DNA from: Dictyophora rubrovolvata
Lineage: Eukaryota > Basidiomycota > Agaricomycetes > Phallales > Phallaceae
Assembly: GCA_029959195.1 (NCBI GenBank)
Contig: CP114125.1
Location: 744,001 to 808,000, forward strand
Direction: 5' to 3'
Length of the DNA stretch: 64,000 nucleotides
Shown: positions 1-9,972 of the stretch, one piece after another
Layout: each line of letters begins with the position of its first letter
How positions within the stretch are numbered: position 1 is the first letter of the stretch
Translations under genes and position numbers: made by a program
The notes under the pieces: model-generated
The model's database searches: none
Told to the model about the DNA's origin: nothing
Seen by the model: the letters and a program-made list of their open reading frames with translations, nothing else

Positions 1-126
1 ATAACAGAGAAAGGTGAATATATCTGGCTTCTGAAAGAACATATTAGCCTTTGGGCTATGTTAGTAGTGTGTTTTCTCATTCTTGATTATCACTAAATAT
101 ATCTAACTATCTACAAGGCATGTGAA

Positions 127-1169
127 ATGGGTGACAAAAATTGTATAAAGCCACCTGACCTAGTCATCAATGCGGCAAAAAAGTCTTCAGAAGCTCAAGA
201 CCACATTGCACCTCCACACGGCATGTCTAGGGGCCCTAAACGAGCTCTAGAATGGACCAATCTTTATGAAGTGGAAGATGAAATAGTAGCAGTAGCTGAT
301 AGTGACATGGATGAAATTGAAGATCTGAGAAAGTTCCCACTTATCTCCTCATGGCTCAAAGAGATTGACGAAAGTCCCTGTACAGATGGCCGATCTTACC
401 ACCAATATCTTCCATTGATTGAGAGTGAAGGGTACAAGTGAATTTCTGAGTTAGCAGACTTGATTACTAATATTGAGCTCCATGCTGCCTGTTCAGGAAT
501 GTCAATGGCCATTGCAAAGAACCTTATCCAGTTTGTAAAAAACAATACCAAAAGGATTCTGTAAGGGATTTGTTTTAGATTTAGAATAGACTTAGCTCCT
601 AATAAAATATAAAGGAGTTTTGTTTAGAGATTGTTCAGCAACTAAAAGTCCTGTTATTGAAGGTGAGACTCTTGAAGGAAGATTTGAACTTAAGAATTAA
701 GTTCAAATTAGTAGAGATAGATAGGGACTTATTACTAAGTCCTTGAGAATAGAAAAAAGATAAGAGGAAAAAGACCAATTTGATTGGTAAGTACTTTAGT
801 GTACAACAGTAGTTACAAGATAGATTATTTACAAGAGAAATGAGCCCCTATTTATACACCTTGAGCAAGTACAAATAGCTCCAAACATTAGTAAGAGAAA
901 CATCACATGAAAGATAAGAAATTGCTTAAAAAGGAAGTAAATGAATAATAGTGGATCAGAGAAAATTATAGTGAGACAGGGAAGTGGAGAGAGATGATAA
1001 GAAAATAAAAAGGTTCCTGGAACTAAGTCACCTGACTGTTCCTGAAAGATAAGATACATTACAAATAAAGGATTATTAAAGCAAGCAGGAACTAAAAAAA
1101 GAACAAAGGAAATACTTGTTTTTGGATAGATAAGGGAGGAAATCATGAAATACATGACAGATTCATTGA
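127..1169 (+). pseudogene. Small SAM-like protein relic, split by a solo LTR
   Basis: An open frame from ATG 127 gives 104 residues and stops at TGA 439-441. The same frame stays open after this stop for about 39 codons up to 559, where a solo LTR begins. Joining across the LTR and removing one target duplication puts a stop at 1167-1169, so the original protein was about 145 residues. The second half (SSWLKEID, ISELADLITNIEL, GMSMAIAKNLIQFVKN) is helical and reads like a SAM-type or similar small helical domain, but I do not recognise a named family. The in-frame TGA and the insertion next to the natural stop indicate a decayed copy, possibly of a repeated gene. Function unknown. Confidence 0.4.
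560..1159 (-). mobile_element. Solo LTR, family 1, minus orientation
   Basis: A 600-bp sequence starts TGTAAGGG, ends CATGACA, and is flanked by a perfect 5-bp target duplication, GATTC at 555-559 and 1160-1164. The reverse complement is near-identical by eye to 5282-5882. No internal retroelement sequence is attached, so this is a solo LTR left by LTR-LTR recombination. In the reverse orientation it carries a TATAAATA box upstream of a GGGGCTCA stretch, which sets the element's direction as minus here. Confidence 0.9.
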
Positions 1170-1740
1170 AGTTTGAAAAAAGATCTTAACCATAGAGCAT
1201 ACTAAAAACAATAGTAGTTACAACATAACTAGCTAAATTGGTACATATTAGTAACCACAATGTTTATACCATGCATTTGCATGCTCAGCTTTTATACTCC
1301 AGACTGCTGTCAGGATATGCTAGCTTTGTCCCCTTATTTTCCTCCATTTATCTTCGGTTCTGGTTTATTTTATTCATTTCCATACTTCCCATATTTTATC
1401 CCATCTCTTGCTTTTCCCTTTCCTTCTGTATTCCCATCTTTCCCTCCAACAGGTGCTGAGCGCCCATTCCCATCAGAGCCATGGCCTAGGCCCCAGCTAA
1501 AAGTCCAGGACTGGCGCATATCTGCGCCCAGTCCATGAACCAAAGGCCGCGTATGACCTTCGCTGCTTTTCATAGTATATAGTTAGTAGCCCTAGAGGAG
1601 GGATCCCTAAGTTTGTTCTCTTAGGATCTCCTCCCTCTAGGTGAGTTAGTTAGTATTTATCCAATACAGTTACTTAGGATCCCCTCCCTCTAGTCTGAGT
1701 GAGTAGCCCTGACAACCGCTGTAAGCTTCACTATGTGCAA
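1170..1740. other. Non-coding stretch with short GGATCC-centred repeats
   Basis: No convincing gene. Three related blocks of about 20 bp, built around GGATC and CCTCCCTCTAG, lie at 1591-1610 (inverted), 1620-1640 and 1674-1694. The first two form a short hairpin. Small open frames at 1238-1573 on both strands are low complexity and probably spurious. The stretch borders the 3' end of a minus-strand repeat module and may be degraded repeat. Confidence 0.4.
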
Positions 1741-2594
1741 AAGGAAAAATAATATGCCTAGTGAAATACACAAGAAAAGAATGAGTGAGGTAGTCAATCT
1801 CCGTGGAGCGAGTCCAGGTACTGCTTAGTGTGAAATAAGGGGGGGGGGGAGGTGATGGAAACAGGAAACAACAACAAATAACAACAACCAAAAGACGGTT
1901 ACTGTTAACAAATCAAGATTGCTTGTAAGGCAAAGTACAATAATCGTGATAACTCAGATCACAAGTTTATACTCCGAAATGTATGGTCTCAGAGTTTTCC
2001 AAAGGTAAAGACGTGAGCGTAGAGATAGACAAGAGGCAAAACCAAAAACACTAAACAAAAACCACAAACTTAAACTTGAGTCAAACCAACATAGGTATTG
2101 CTGCTGTTACAGGTATTTACATGCAGTATTTATACGTTTTGGAACAATAAGAATGTTTTTGGGCTTTGAGTGGCAACACAATTAGTAATTATGAGCTGGA
2201 TTTGTAATAAGGAAAAAAAAGAAAAGCGAGTAAATAAAAAAAGGGGCATATGAGTCAGTGAGACTATACTATTATAAAGAGCGAACAAAAGAATTTCAAG
2301 GCGATGACAAAACAAAAAGAAAGAAAGGAGCGACACAAAAGAATGGATTTAGAATCAATACAAGTACAAAAGGAAAGAAAAAGGAGCAAACAAGAAAGGA
2401 AATGATGAGAATAGGAGGTCATTTTATTCATCCTTACTAATTTTCCCAAAATAGACATCACCATCGATAAGCGCTTCACAGCCTCAGATTTTCGATCTTC
2501 ATCTCCTTCCTTTAACCTCGGAATCAATGTGCATTCGCCACTGCCATATGTATCCGTGTATTTCATTGTTGAACTCTTGTTAAAGAGCTCCAAT
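1741..2594 (-). repeat. Two-ORF module, copy 0: 3' tail fragment
   Basis: The reverse complement matches the non-coding 3' part of the module at 10540-11300. It has the T-rich tract with TTTTG repeats, then the block with TCTACGCTCACGTCT and GGAGTATAAAC, and finally the block with CTCCACGGAGA at about 1795-1815. Both ORFs are missing because the fragment is cut at about 2594, where a plus-strand copy begins head to head. The 109-residue minus-strand frame at 2264-2593 lies in this tail and is probably not a gene. Confidence 0.6.
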
Positions 2595-2720
2595 TGTTGT
2601 TGTACACCAAAATCTTCCTAATAAGGAAACGTTCCGATTTTTGGTTCAAAGCAGAGTTTCAAACTACCAAAAACTTAACTGATACACCACAGCCTCTCAA
2701 AATCAAAAACGTTATGAAAA

Positions 2721-3353
2721 ATGGCTGCATTTTCATTTCACTATACATCATCAATCTCTTTGCCCATTCCAGCATCTCCCACTGAGTCATTACCCCCCTC
2801 TGATGATGAATCTATATCACCTTTTCATTTTTCACCTTCCAGTCCAAGGACATACGATTTGGATCTGCATATGACTCTTTATATCTATAGTTCCCAATAT
2901 GCGAGTCTCAACATCGACGAAGGAACGTACCTCCTGAAGTTCCCTCCACCTCTTATTATTCGTCAATGCAGAAGTTCGGATTTGGTTCACCCTGGTCTCA
3001 TGTTTGGAGAAAAGGTTTATATCAAGGAACGATTAGACTGGTTTACAATTATCAATGTTTATTCTACACTCAAATCAGCCGTTAAAGACTCGTATCGGAT
3101 TTAGTTAGTGACACAAGAAGGGTTCGAATTTACATTCCTGGTTCTAGATGTGCCAAGTCGTTGGGTTGTCATGAAAAACATGAAAACGCAAAAACATAGC
3201 CCATATAGACTGGCCAATCTTGTTCCTGTAAATCCTCAAGTGTCTTGTTTTTCACCCCATTCGCCAGAACCAATATCTCTCCCCTCTTCTCCATCCAAAC
3301 GATCCTTCCAAAAGATCCGATGTGTTTGCTCAAACCTTCTTGGACGAAATTAG
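2721..3353 (+). pseudogene. Module ORF A, copy 1, nonsense-interrupted
   Basis: Same protein as 9235-9867, starting MAAFSFHYTSSISLP, about 210 residues. A tryptophan codon TGG in copy 2 is TAG here (3102-3104), and the frame continues to the natural stop at 3353. Both ends are preserved, including the basic C-terminus with SKRSFQKIR. No known domain is visible. The protein is Ser/Pro-rich at the N-terminus and near the C-terminus, with a hydrophobic, aromatic middle. The module shows no sign of a polymerase or transposase that would explain it. Confidence 0.7.
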
Positions 3354-3458
3354 GACAAAAGGCTTGTTTAGGATAAGCGATTAGATTTGAATTTCATCTC
3401 CTTCTTTCTTTCTGGACATTTCATTAGCGCTTGAAAATTTTAGTTAACTCATATCATC

Positions 3459-4597
3459 ATGTCAGACAATAACAATACTCCTACTTCCCCTATTCCCCTT
3501 TTTCAACTCCCTTTCTTCCCTTTTGAATACCGTTCTTCTTGTCACGCTCCGCGTGCCCCAGAGTCCAAACCCGGACTATCCCGAATCCCATACTACATAC
3601 CCCATATTTCCCCTTAACTCCGAGACCCGTACTCCATCTGTACTCTATCCGTAACTCTGTATCAGACATCTTCCTTAAGGGGATGTGTATTCCGCTCGCT
3701 TAGTAATAAGGTACCTGGTTGTCATCTTAGCTTGCACTAGTCAATTCCCACTTTCCCTTATTTGTCATTATCCCCATTTACGTAGTTCCGCTCCCTCCTG
3801 TATTTAAACCCCAGCTCCCTCAGCTGTGAGTCCTTAGTCTGAATATAATCAGTTTAATCAGTTACTCTCTCGTCTCTAATCCGTCTCATACTCTTAATCC
3901 GTATTGCGTAGTTGGCTCAGACTTAACGTTTGAGTCAACTCGTACTTATCATTCATGTCGTCTTCGACGACATGGACTTGTACTCCGTCGTCGTATCACA
4001 CGTTGTCAGACTTGTATGTACTTGCGTACTTCCTCGTATTCCGAAATCGAGGGATATCGTAAGCTGGGCAAGTGGGTGCAACATATAAGTTGAAGCCAAG
4101 TCCCTCATCCCATACTTCAGTACTCTGTCTCCCATCTGACCCCGTGGTCTAGACTTCTTCGGAACTATCCGGAATAGCTTTGGGCCACCGTACGTAACAC
4201 TTCTCTCAGATTCGGACCCAACCCTAATTTCCTCTCATGACTTCGCATTTACAATACTCTTGTTTCTGAAATTGATGTCGATCCCTCCACAATGCTTCCA
4301 ATTACTCCACTGCCACTAATGGAGATTACTATTCCTTACGACGATCTGGAGATAGGATATCCACGAGCTTTAACCCTGTACAAACGAACTAACGTCAATG
4401 TCATGGACGAATCATATGAGTTTGTCGAGTTCCTTTCAACAAATCGTCAAGAAGAATCAATCTGGAGACTGGTCTTTCATCATCAATTTCAAAGTTATAC
4501 TCAGTTCTTATTCATAGACGCACCTCTATCTACCATCCCATCCCCTCCCAACTACTCTGTTGGAAATCAAACCCTCCCTTCCTATTCTGATCTCTAA
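3459..4597 (+). pseudogene. Module ORF B, copy 1, split by solo LTR
   Basis: The first 27 codons (3459-3539, MSDNNNTPTSPIPLFQ...) and the remainder (from 4205) match ORF B of copy 2 at 9973-10539. They are separated by a 660-bp LTR plus a CTTCT target duplication. A CAA codon in copy 2 is TAA at 4595-4597, removing the C-terminal basic tail, which would otherwise run to about 4702. Both lesions make this copy non-functional. Confidence 0.75.
3540..4199 (+). mobile_element. Solo LTR, family 2, inside ORF B copy 1
   Basis: A 660-bp insertion starts TGTCACGCTCCGCG and ends GTACGTAACA, with perfect target duplication CTTCT at 3535-3539 and 4200-4204. The empty site is preserved in copy 2 around 10048-10056, which confirms the boundaries. 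A TATTTAAA box near 3800 suggests plus orientation. It is unrelated in sequence to LTR family 1. The final bases resemble the short sequence at 11370-11388. Confidence 0.92.
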
Positions 4598-5281
4598 TCC
4601 AATCTTGTTCAAGATCTGATATTGTTAAGCATTGCCATAGCCATTATTATTGCGCCACAGCCACGAAGAAGAAGATCTCGTCAACAAGAACCAGATCAGT
4701 AAGAAGTTTGGGATGGTAAGGTTAAAGTTTTGGGTAAGAGGTAGTGCAAGAAGTGCCAGATGGTGATTTTGGTAAAGCTATGCTGGGAATCCGGTTTCAT
4801 TGTTTTCTTTTGATCTCTTTTTGTTTTTCTTTTGTTTCTCTTTTGTTTCAACATATTTCTCCTATTCTCCCTAACCACATATGTGATTTCTCTTTTTCTG
4901 TAATTGTATCCTCCATTGTTTTCTCCTTTTTCTTTTGTTTCTTTGTTCTCTTTTTGTTTCCTTTTGTTATCATGGCGAATGATGAGTGATCATTCCGCTT
5001 TCCTTTATGTTTCCAAATGGTATATATACTGCATGTAAATAATTGTAACAGCAGCAATCTACCGGAACGGTTGTCTCATAGTTTTGTTCAAGTTAAGTTT
5101 TAGTCAAGTCAAGTCAAGTTTTTAGTGTTTCATCTCCCGTCTATTTCTACGCTCATGTCTATTTCTTGGATTACTCCGATCAAGGCCTTGGAGTATAAAC
5201 CCAGCGATTTGTATTGTCGCTGAAGCCTTAACTAACCTTTACTGTTTATTGTCATTGTTTTGTCATCTCTGACACAGCTCA

Positions 5282-5882
5282 TGTCATGTATTTCATGATT
5301 TCCTCCCTTATCTACCTAAAAACAAGTATTTCCTTTATTCTTTTTTTAGTTCCTGCTTGCTTTAATAATCCTTTATTTGTAATGTATCTTATCTTTCAGG
5401 AACAGTCAGATGACTTAGTTCCAGGAACCCCTTTATTTTCTTATCATCTCTCTCCACTTCCCTGTCTCACTATAATTTTCCCTGATCCACTATTATTCAT
5501 TCACTTCCTTTTTAAGTAATTTCTTATCTTTCACATGATGTTTCTCTTACTAATGTTTGGAGCTATTTGTACTTGCTCAAGGTGTATAAATAGGGGCTCA
5601 TTTTTCTTGTAAATAACATATCTTGTAACTACTGTTGTGCACCAAAGTGTTTACCAATCAAATTGGTCTTTTTCCCTCTTATCTTTTTCTATTCTCAAGG
5701 ACTTAGTAATAAGTCTCTATCTATCTCTACTAATTTGAACTTAATTCTTAAGTTCAAATCTTCCTTCAAGAGTCTCACCTTCAATAACAAGACTTTTAGT
5801 TGCTGAACAATCCCTAAACAAATCCTTTTTTATATTTTATTAGGAGCTAAGTCTATTCTAAACCTAAAACAAATCCCTTACA
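5282..5882 (+). mobile_element. Solo LTR, family 1, plus orientation
   Basis: This 601-bp LTR starts TGTCATG and ends CCCTTACA, with perfect target duplication GCTCA at 5277-5281 and 5883-5887. A TATAAATAGGGG box near 5584 marks the promoter direction. It is the inverted partner of 560-1159. Both have their own different target duplications, so they are independent insertions and not the inverted ends of one element. Confidence 0.92.
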
Positions 5883-6118
5883 GCTCAACGTTTGTCCTCA
5901 TTACTCGTTACTCCAATTATCCCCCATTGACAATTTGTACCTCTCATGCACACGCTACACTCACTAGTCAACTGTTGTGGTATTGTTTGTTGTGTTTGTT
6001 TGTTGTTGCTGTTGATTCGACATTGATATACACTCCTCATCACCTGCTATCATTTATTCACTCTATTTCACATTCGCCTAAGCAGCACCAGGACCCACTC
6101 CACGGAAGACTAATGACC

Positions 6119-6634
6119 TCAAAACAAATATCTCCGTAGATATCCAATTAGACTAGCAGTGATATAAAGCTGTCTAGTTTGGATCGTTACATCGTACGGA
6201 ACTAAAGGTCTTCGCTCAAGGTACTCAGGAAGCGGTTGGGAAGTATCAACCTCTAGCGGACAGTAGTCAGGGGCAGGATGATTGTTGATCGCATTAGTGG
6301 GAGCATCCATGAAAAGAAATTCATCATGATAAAGAAGTGGTTGATGGAATATGAACTGCCAAACAGGTTGTTCGCTACGATGAAATTTTGGATTCTCTGG
6401 GAATTCCAGTTTCTCATAGGGTACCTGGTATTCTTGAATGGGGACTAGAGAATGCAGCCATAACGTACTTCTGTCTACCTCGATGTTTGTACCAGAGATG
6501 CGATAAATCCATATTGTTGATTCGAAGTTGGCATATCGTTCATCCAAAGTTATCCCTGTGAAAGGATAAAAGGGGTAAGGAAGGAAGGAAGTGGGGGCAA
6601 GTGATTCATAGCCAAGAGGTTGTACGAGGCTCAT
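6119..6634 (-). CDS. Module ORF B, divergent copy (unknown function)
   Basis: An uninterrupted 171-residue frame on the minus strand, starting MSLVQPLGYESLAP. It is a diverged homologue of ORF B at 9973-10539. Matching positions include the Pro-rich start, an IYR..GTNIEVDRST block versus VYNTLVSEIDVDPST, and QPVWQFIFHQ...FLFMDAP versus ESIWRLVFRH...FLFIDAP. The last 24 or so codons run into the 3' end of the plus-strand module copy 1 (which ends at 6190), so the natural C-terminus has been replaced. It remains open despite much divergence, while its neighbour ORF A is broken. Function unknown. Confidence 0.5.
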   Translation of the reverse strand: MSLVQPLGYESLAPTSFLPYPFYPFTGITLDERYANFESTIWIYRISGTNIEVDRSTLWLHSLVPIQEYQVPYEKLEFPENPKFHRSEQPVWQFIFHQPLLYHDEFLFMDAPTNAINNHPAPDYCPLEVDTSQPLPEYLERRPLVPYDVTIQTRQLYITASLIGYLRRYLF

Positions 6635-7613
6635 GATGGAAGAGAAGGATAAGAAAGGATGGAATTAATTTAGACTCCGAAAGAAAAGAAACAAGACAAC
6701 AAAAGAGGGGAATAAAAAAATAAAGAAGTCCTTGTTTTTCGTTTTAATTAGTCCTGATTATTCAAATGAAGTACTTCCTATAGTGTTATCTCAGATGTCT
6801 TAAATATAGCCGAACAGAATTTCTGAAGTCGATGTAGCTTGGGGACAGTAGAAACAGGAGTCGTAGGACGAAAAGAAGGTGATGAAGGTTCGGTGGGAGG
6901 ATCAAAGGTGGAGATAGGAGGTTTTGGAGTCATGGGAAATTGTGGAGTACCAGAATCGTAGAAAGGAAGGAAAAATTCAGGTTCTGGCATGTGCTGATAT
7001 CAACGACAGATCCATGAACAAGGGACATTGAATACAATGTGCCAGAATGCATGTCTGTGTTCAGCAGTAGCCCATATCCTAGTAACCGTGTCCAGTAGAC
7101 CTATGTGAATCGTGTACATATTCACTACAATGAACCATTCTTCATATCCTTCTAACCATAATCATGTTCCAAAAGAAACCTTCTTATCGTCCGCATCTGA
7201 ATACAAGATCAGATCCGAAGCTTTATGTCAACCGATAATAATGGGGTTTGGGTATAGTGGTAATAAGGTGGAGGGATTGAGGTTGAGGTGCGCATAGGAT
7301 GTGAAGTAGACGTAGTACTGAGTGTCCAAATCACAGAGATTGACATCAGGAGTAGGAGGGACAAAACGAAAACAATCAGAGTCATCGATAGAAGGAGCAT
7401 GAAGGGACGGCAGGGAACGAGAAGAGCGAATCTGGAGTGAGGACATATCTTTTGTATCAACGTTTTTGGGATAAAAAAAATGAAAAATGTTTGGACGTGG
7501 GTTTTGGGTAGTTGTGAAAGTGAATTCAAACTCTGAGGGACATATCGTGGGATTAGAGAATCTTCGGAACATTTACCCTAATTTTTGCCAAATATAGATT
7601 TTGGTGCGTGACA
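6191..7613 (-). repeat. Two-ORF module, decayed inverted copy
   Basis: Read on the minus strand it begins TGTCACGCACCAAAATC (7613 downward), the same start as the copy at 9104, followed by a diverged ORF A (7446 to 6778) and ORF B (6634 to 6119). It is joined tail to tail with copy 1 at about 6190, and its own 3' tail is missing. Divergence from the plus copies is far greater than between copies 1 and 2, so this is an older or different subfamily member. Confidence 0.65.
6778..7446 (-). pseudogene. Module ORF A, decayed copy
   Basis: The start MSSLQIRSSRSLPS at 7446 aligns with MAAFSFHYTSSISLP of ORF A, and LCDLDTQYYVYFTSYAHLNL aligns with YDLDLHTTLYIYSSQYASLN. The frame stops at about 7228. 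Similarity continues in shifted frames (EEWFIVVNMYT versus LDWFTIINVYS, and FNVPCSWIC versus LDVPSRWVV) and resumes in the last segment (6990-6778) with LHRLQKFCSAIFK. Several stops and frameshifts make it a pseudogene. Confidence 0.6.
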
Positions 7614-7668
7614 CCGCATCATGTAAATGCATATATATTTTACCCTCGTCATCTCCCAGCACTGCAAG

Positions 7669-8731
7669 CTATATGAGATTGCCATTGTACTGGATGATAT
7701 TCTTGACATATGAAAATACAAGCTCGATTGGGTTGTAGTCAGGGGAATATGGAGGAAGGAATTCAACCTTTATACCACTAAAGAATAGACTTTAGATTAC
7801 TCAGAAGCTTTGGAATAAACTCACCAGCTTGTGATCATATCCAAAACCTCTTGACATTTGTGGATATGGTAATTATCCATCACAAGAACTGAATTTGGAT
7901 GTGGATATGGTTGCATTTGATCAAGAAGTCCTTCAATGAATGTGGCAAAGCTTGCAGTGTTGAATGATCCCTTGATGATATTGACATGTAGAATGCTGGA
8001 GATTGATAGTGCGGGAAGAATGGAATATCTATTTTTTTCTAGTAATTCACATATAAAATAATAATAAAGCACAATACCTTTTTCCTCTAACAAAAAAGCT
8101 TTTGCGCACAGCCTTCTCACCAGAAATAACCTAGGCACGGTTCCAAAACATGGTGCAACGATCACATGCACTCTCATCCACAAAAACAAGTTGTTCAGGG
8201 GCATAGTTTGAAATCCAAAGGACATATTCAGCACATTGTTCCTCAGAGTGTTCAAGTGCAACATTAGTGATCTAGATTCAGTTATTGTGTGACAAACTGA
8301 TGTAATGAACAAGCAAACACTTACTTTCTTCATTGTAAACCCACTGCACTCCAGAGTTCTCCATATTGTCAACTGAGAGGCTTGTTTCCCACATATCTGT
8401 TCCAGCTCCATTTATAGCTCATCCAAAAAAACATCATTTGTCTGCTCAATACTTCCATGCAGAAACTACAAAACATTTGTGAAAACAACCACTAAACAAA
8501 GTAAAGAACACTCACATTAATGTCCTCACCATCAAGAAGACGTTTCCGGCCTCGTTTTGCACCTGCCACCTGATTTATGGGGTTCCCAGTCAAGAAATAG
8601 TATTCCGACAATGTGTTGATTGTCTTTACACTAAGATTGGTCAAAGCGGAAACTTTGAGTGGTGAGAAATGTTTGAGAAGTTGGATAACAGTCCAGGCAT
8701 GATCATCTGAGACTTTTTGGCCTTGTCTCAT
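7669..8731 (-). pseudogene. Tc1/mariner-like (DDE_3 type) transposase, dead
   Basis: On the minus strand the N-terminal part (8731-8520) is helix-turn-helix-like and ends with the basic segment AKRGRKRLLDGEDIN. The catalytic core follows: LVFVDESACDR (first Asp), NSVLVMDNYHIHK (second Asp) and PPYSPDYNPIELVF (last acidic residues), ending at 7669. Intron-like GT...AG gaps of about 50 nt interrupt it. In-frame stops occur after VFLDEL and after MFWNRA, so it is inactive. The strand reading AGGGTGTAAAAAACCCC from about 8940 looks like one terminal repeat, but I could not find its partner. Confidence 0.75.
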
Positions 8732-9103
8732 GCCAGAAAACTCAGGTCAACGGGGGCGAAGGTGTGGATAAGGATGTGGCGCGAGATAAAGGAGTGGAGT
8801 CTGAATTTCAGTGCTTCATTGGATTGGGAGCACTTGCTGGCTAGCTACAATACCATGGAAAAATTGATATATATCTTAGTTAAGCATTGTGATCTCATTC
8901 AGAGCAAGGGTAACAATTTATTGGGGTTTTTTACACCCTAATACTTTCAGGAACAAGGGCCTCAATAATGACATTCAAAAAAAAAGACTCTTTTTACTCT
9001 GATTTATGTAAGTAAAATCAAGTATTCTATAAATAAAAATTTTTGCACTTTATTCAGTGTAATTATCTACCATATTTGTGGAGATACAAATTTTTTTGTT
9101 GAG
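8732..9103. other. Flank of dead transposon, no gene
   Basis: AT-rich sequence between the transposase start and the next module copy. It includes the possible terminal repeat ending TTACACCCTA at about 8941. The plus-strand frame 8717-8941 is a shadow. Nothing else is supportable. Confidence 0.4.
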
Positions 9104-9234
9104 TGTCACGCTGTCGCGCACCAAAATCTTCCTAATAAGGAAACGTTCTGAATTTTGGTTCAAAGTGGAGTTTCAAACTACCAAAAACTTAACCAATACA
9201 CCACAGCCTCTTGAAATCAAAACCCTTACAAAAA

Positions 9235-9867
9235 ATGGCTGCATTTTCATTTCACTATACATCATCAATTTCTTTGCCCATTCCAGCATCTCCCACTGAG
9301 TCATTACCCCCCTCCAATGATGAATCTATATCACCTTTTCGTTTTTCGCCTTCCAGTCCAAGGACATACGATTTGGATCTGCATACGACTCTTTATATCT
9401 ATAGTTCCCAATATGCGAGTCTCAACATCGACGAAGAAACGTACCTCCCGAAGTTCCCTCCACCTCTTATTATTCGTCAATGCAGAAGTTCGGATTTGGT
9501 TCACCCCGGTCTCATGTTTGGAGAAAAGGTTTATATCGAGGAACGATTAGACTGGTTTACAATTATTAACGTTTATTCTACACCCGAATCAGCCATTAAA
9601 GACTCATATCGGATTTGGTTAGTGACACAAGAAGGGTTCGAATTTACATTCCTGGTTCTAGATGTGCCAAGTCGTTGGGTTGTCATGAAAAACATAAAAA
9701 CACAAAAACATAGCCCATATAGACCAGCCAATCTTGTTCCTGTAGATCCTCAAATGTCTTGCTTTTCACCCCATTCGCCAGAACCAATATCTCTCCCCTC
9801 TTCTCCATCCAAACGATCCTTCCAAAAGATCCGACGTGTTTGCTCAAACCTTCTTGGACGAAATTAA
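9235..9867 (+). CDS. Module ORF A protein (unknown function)
   Basis: An intact frame of 210 residues from MAAFSFHYTSS. The chosen ATG is the one shared with copy 1; the in-frame ATG 24 bases upstream is not. Residues about 10-50 are Ser/Pro-rich, followed by RTYDLDLHTTLYIYSSQYA, LNIDEETYLPKFPPPLIIR, a region rich in aromatic and aliphatic residues (LDWFTIINVY, FEFTFLVLDVPSRWVV), a second Ser/Pro-rich stretch and a basic end (SKRSFQKIRRVCSNLLGR). The block YIYSSQYASLNIDEETYLP resembles a block in ORF B next door, suggesting the two are relatives. I recognise no domain. It is repeated in at least three places in this window. Confidence 0.6.
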   Translation: MAAFSFHYTSSISLPIPASPTESLPPSNDESISPFRFSPSSPRTYDLDLHTTLYIYSSQYASLNIDEETYLPKFPPPLIIRQCRSSDLVHPGLMFGEKVYIEERLDWFTIINVYSTPESAIKDSYRIWLVTQEGFEFTFLVLDVPSRWVVMKNIKTQKHSPYRPANLVPVDPQMSCFSPHSPEPISLPSSPSKRSFQKIRRVCSNLLGRN

Positions 9868-9972
9868 GACAAAAGGCTTGATTAGGATAAGCGATTAGAT
9901 TTGTATTTCATCTCCTTCTTTCTTTCTGGACATTTCATTAGCGCTTAAAAATTTTAGTTAACTCATATCATC

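Larger units (their letters stand above)
2595..6190 (+). repeat. Two-ORF module, copy 1 (damaged, with two LTR insertions)
   Basis: This is collinear with the copy at 9104-11368. It begins near CACCAAAATCTTCC (2605), then ORF A (2721-3353, one nonsense codon), ORF B (3459-4597, split by an LTR), a T-rich tail, a CAGCACCAGGACCC block (6080) and the end GGATCGTTACA (6180-6190). Solo LTRs sit at 3540-4199 inside ORF B and 5282-5882 in the tail. Outside these insertions it differs from copy 2 mainly by C/T and G/A changes, many at CpG. Confidence 0.8.

Noticed and set aside
829-1155. 108-residue minus-strand frame, and its partner at 5286-5519
   Set aside because: Both lie within solo LTR family 1 and are non-coding promoter sequence read through.
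4696-5057. Small frames rich in Lys or Phe in the module tail (also at 10687-10896)
   Set aside because: They come from T-rich low-complexity tract and are not conserved as proteins between copies beyond DNA identity.
560-5882. The inverted 600-bp sequences at 560-1159 and 5282-5882 as terminal inverted repeats of one 5.3-kb DNA transposon
   Set aside because: Each has its own perfect 5-bp duplication (GATTC and GCTCA) and TG...CA ends, so they are two independent solo LTRs.
8717-8941. Plus-strand 74-residue frame
   Set aside because: It overlaps the transposase N-terminus and its end repeat on the other strand; a shadow.
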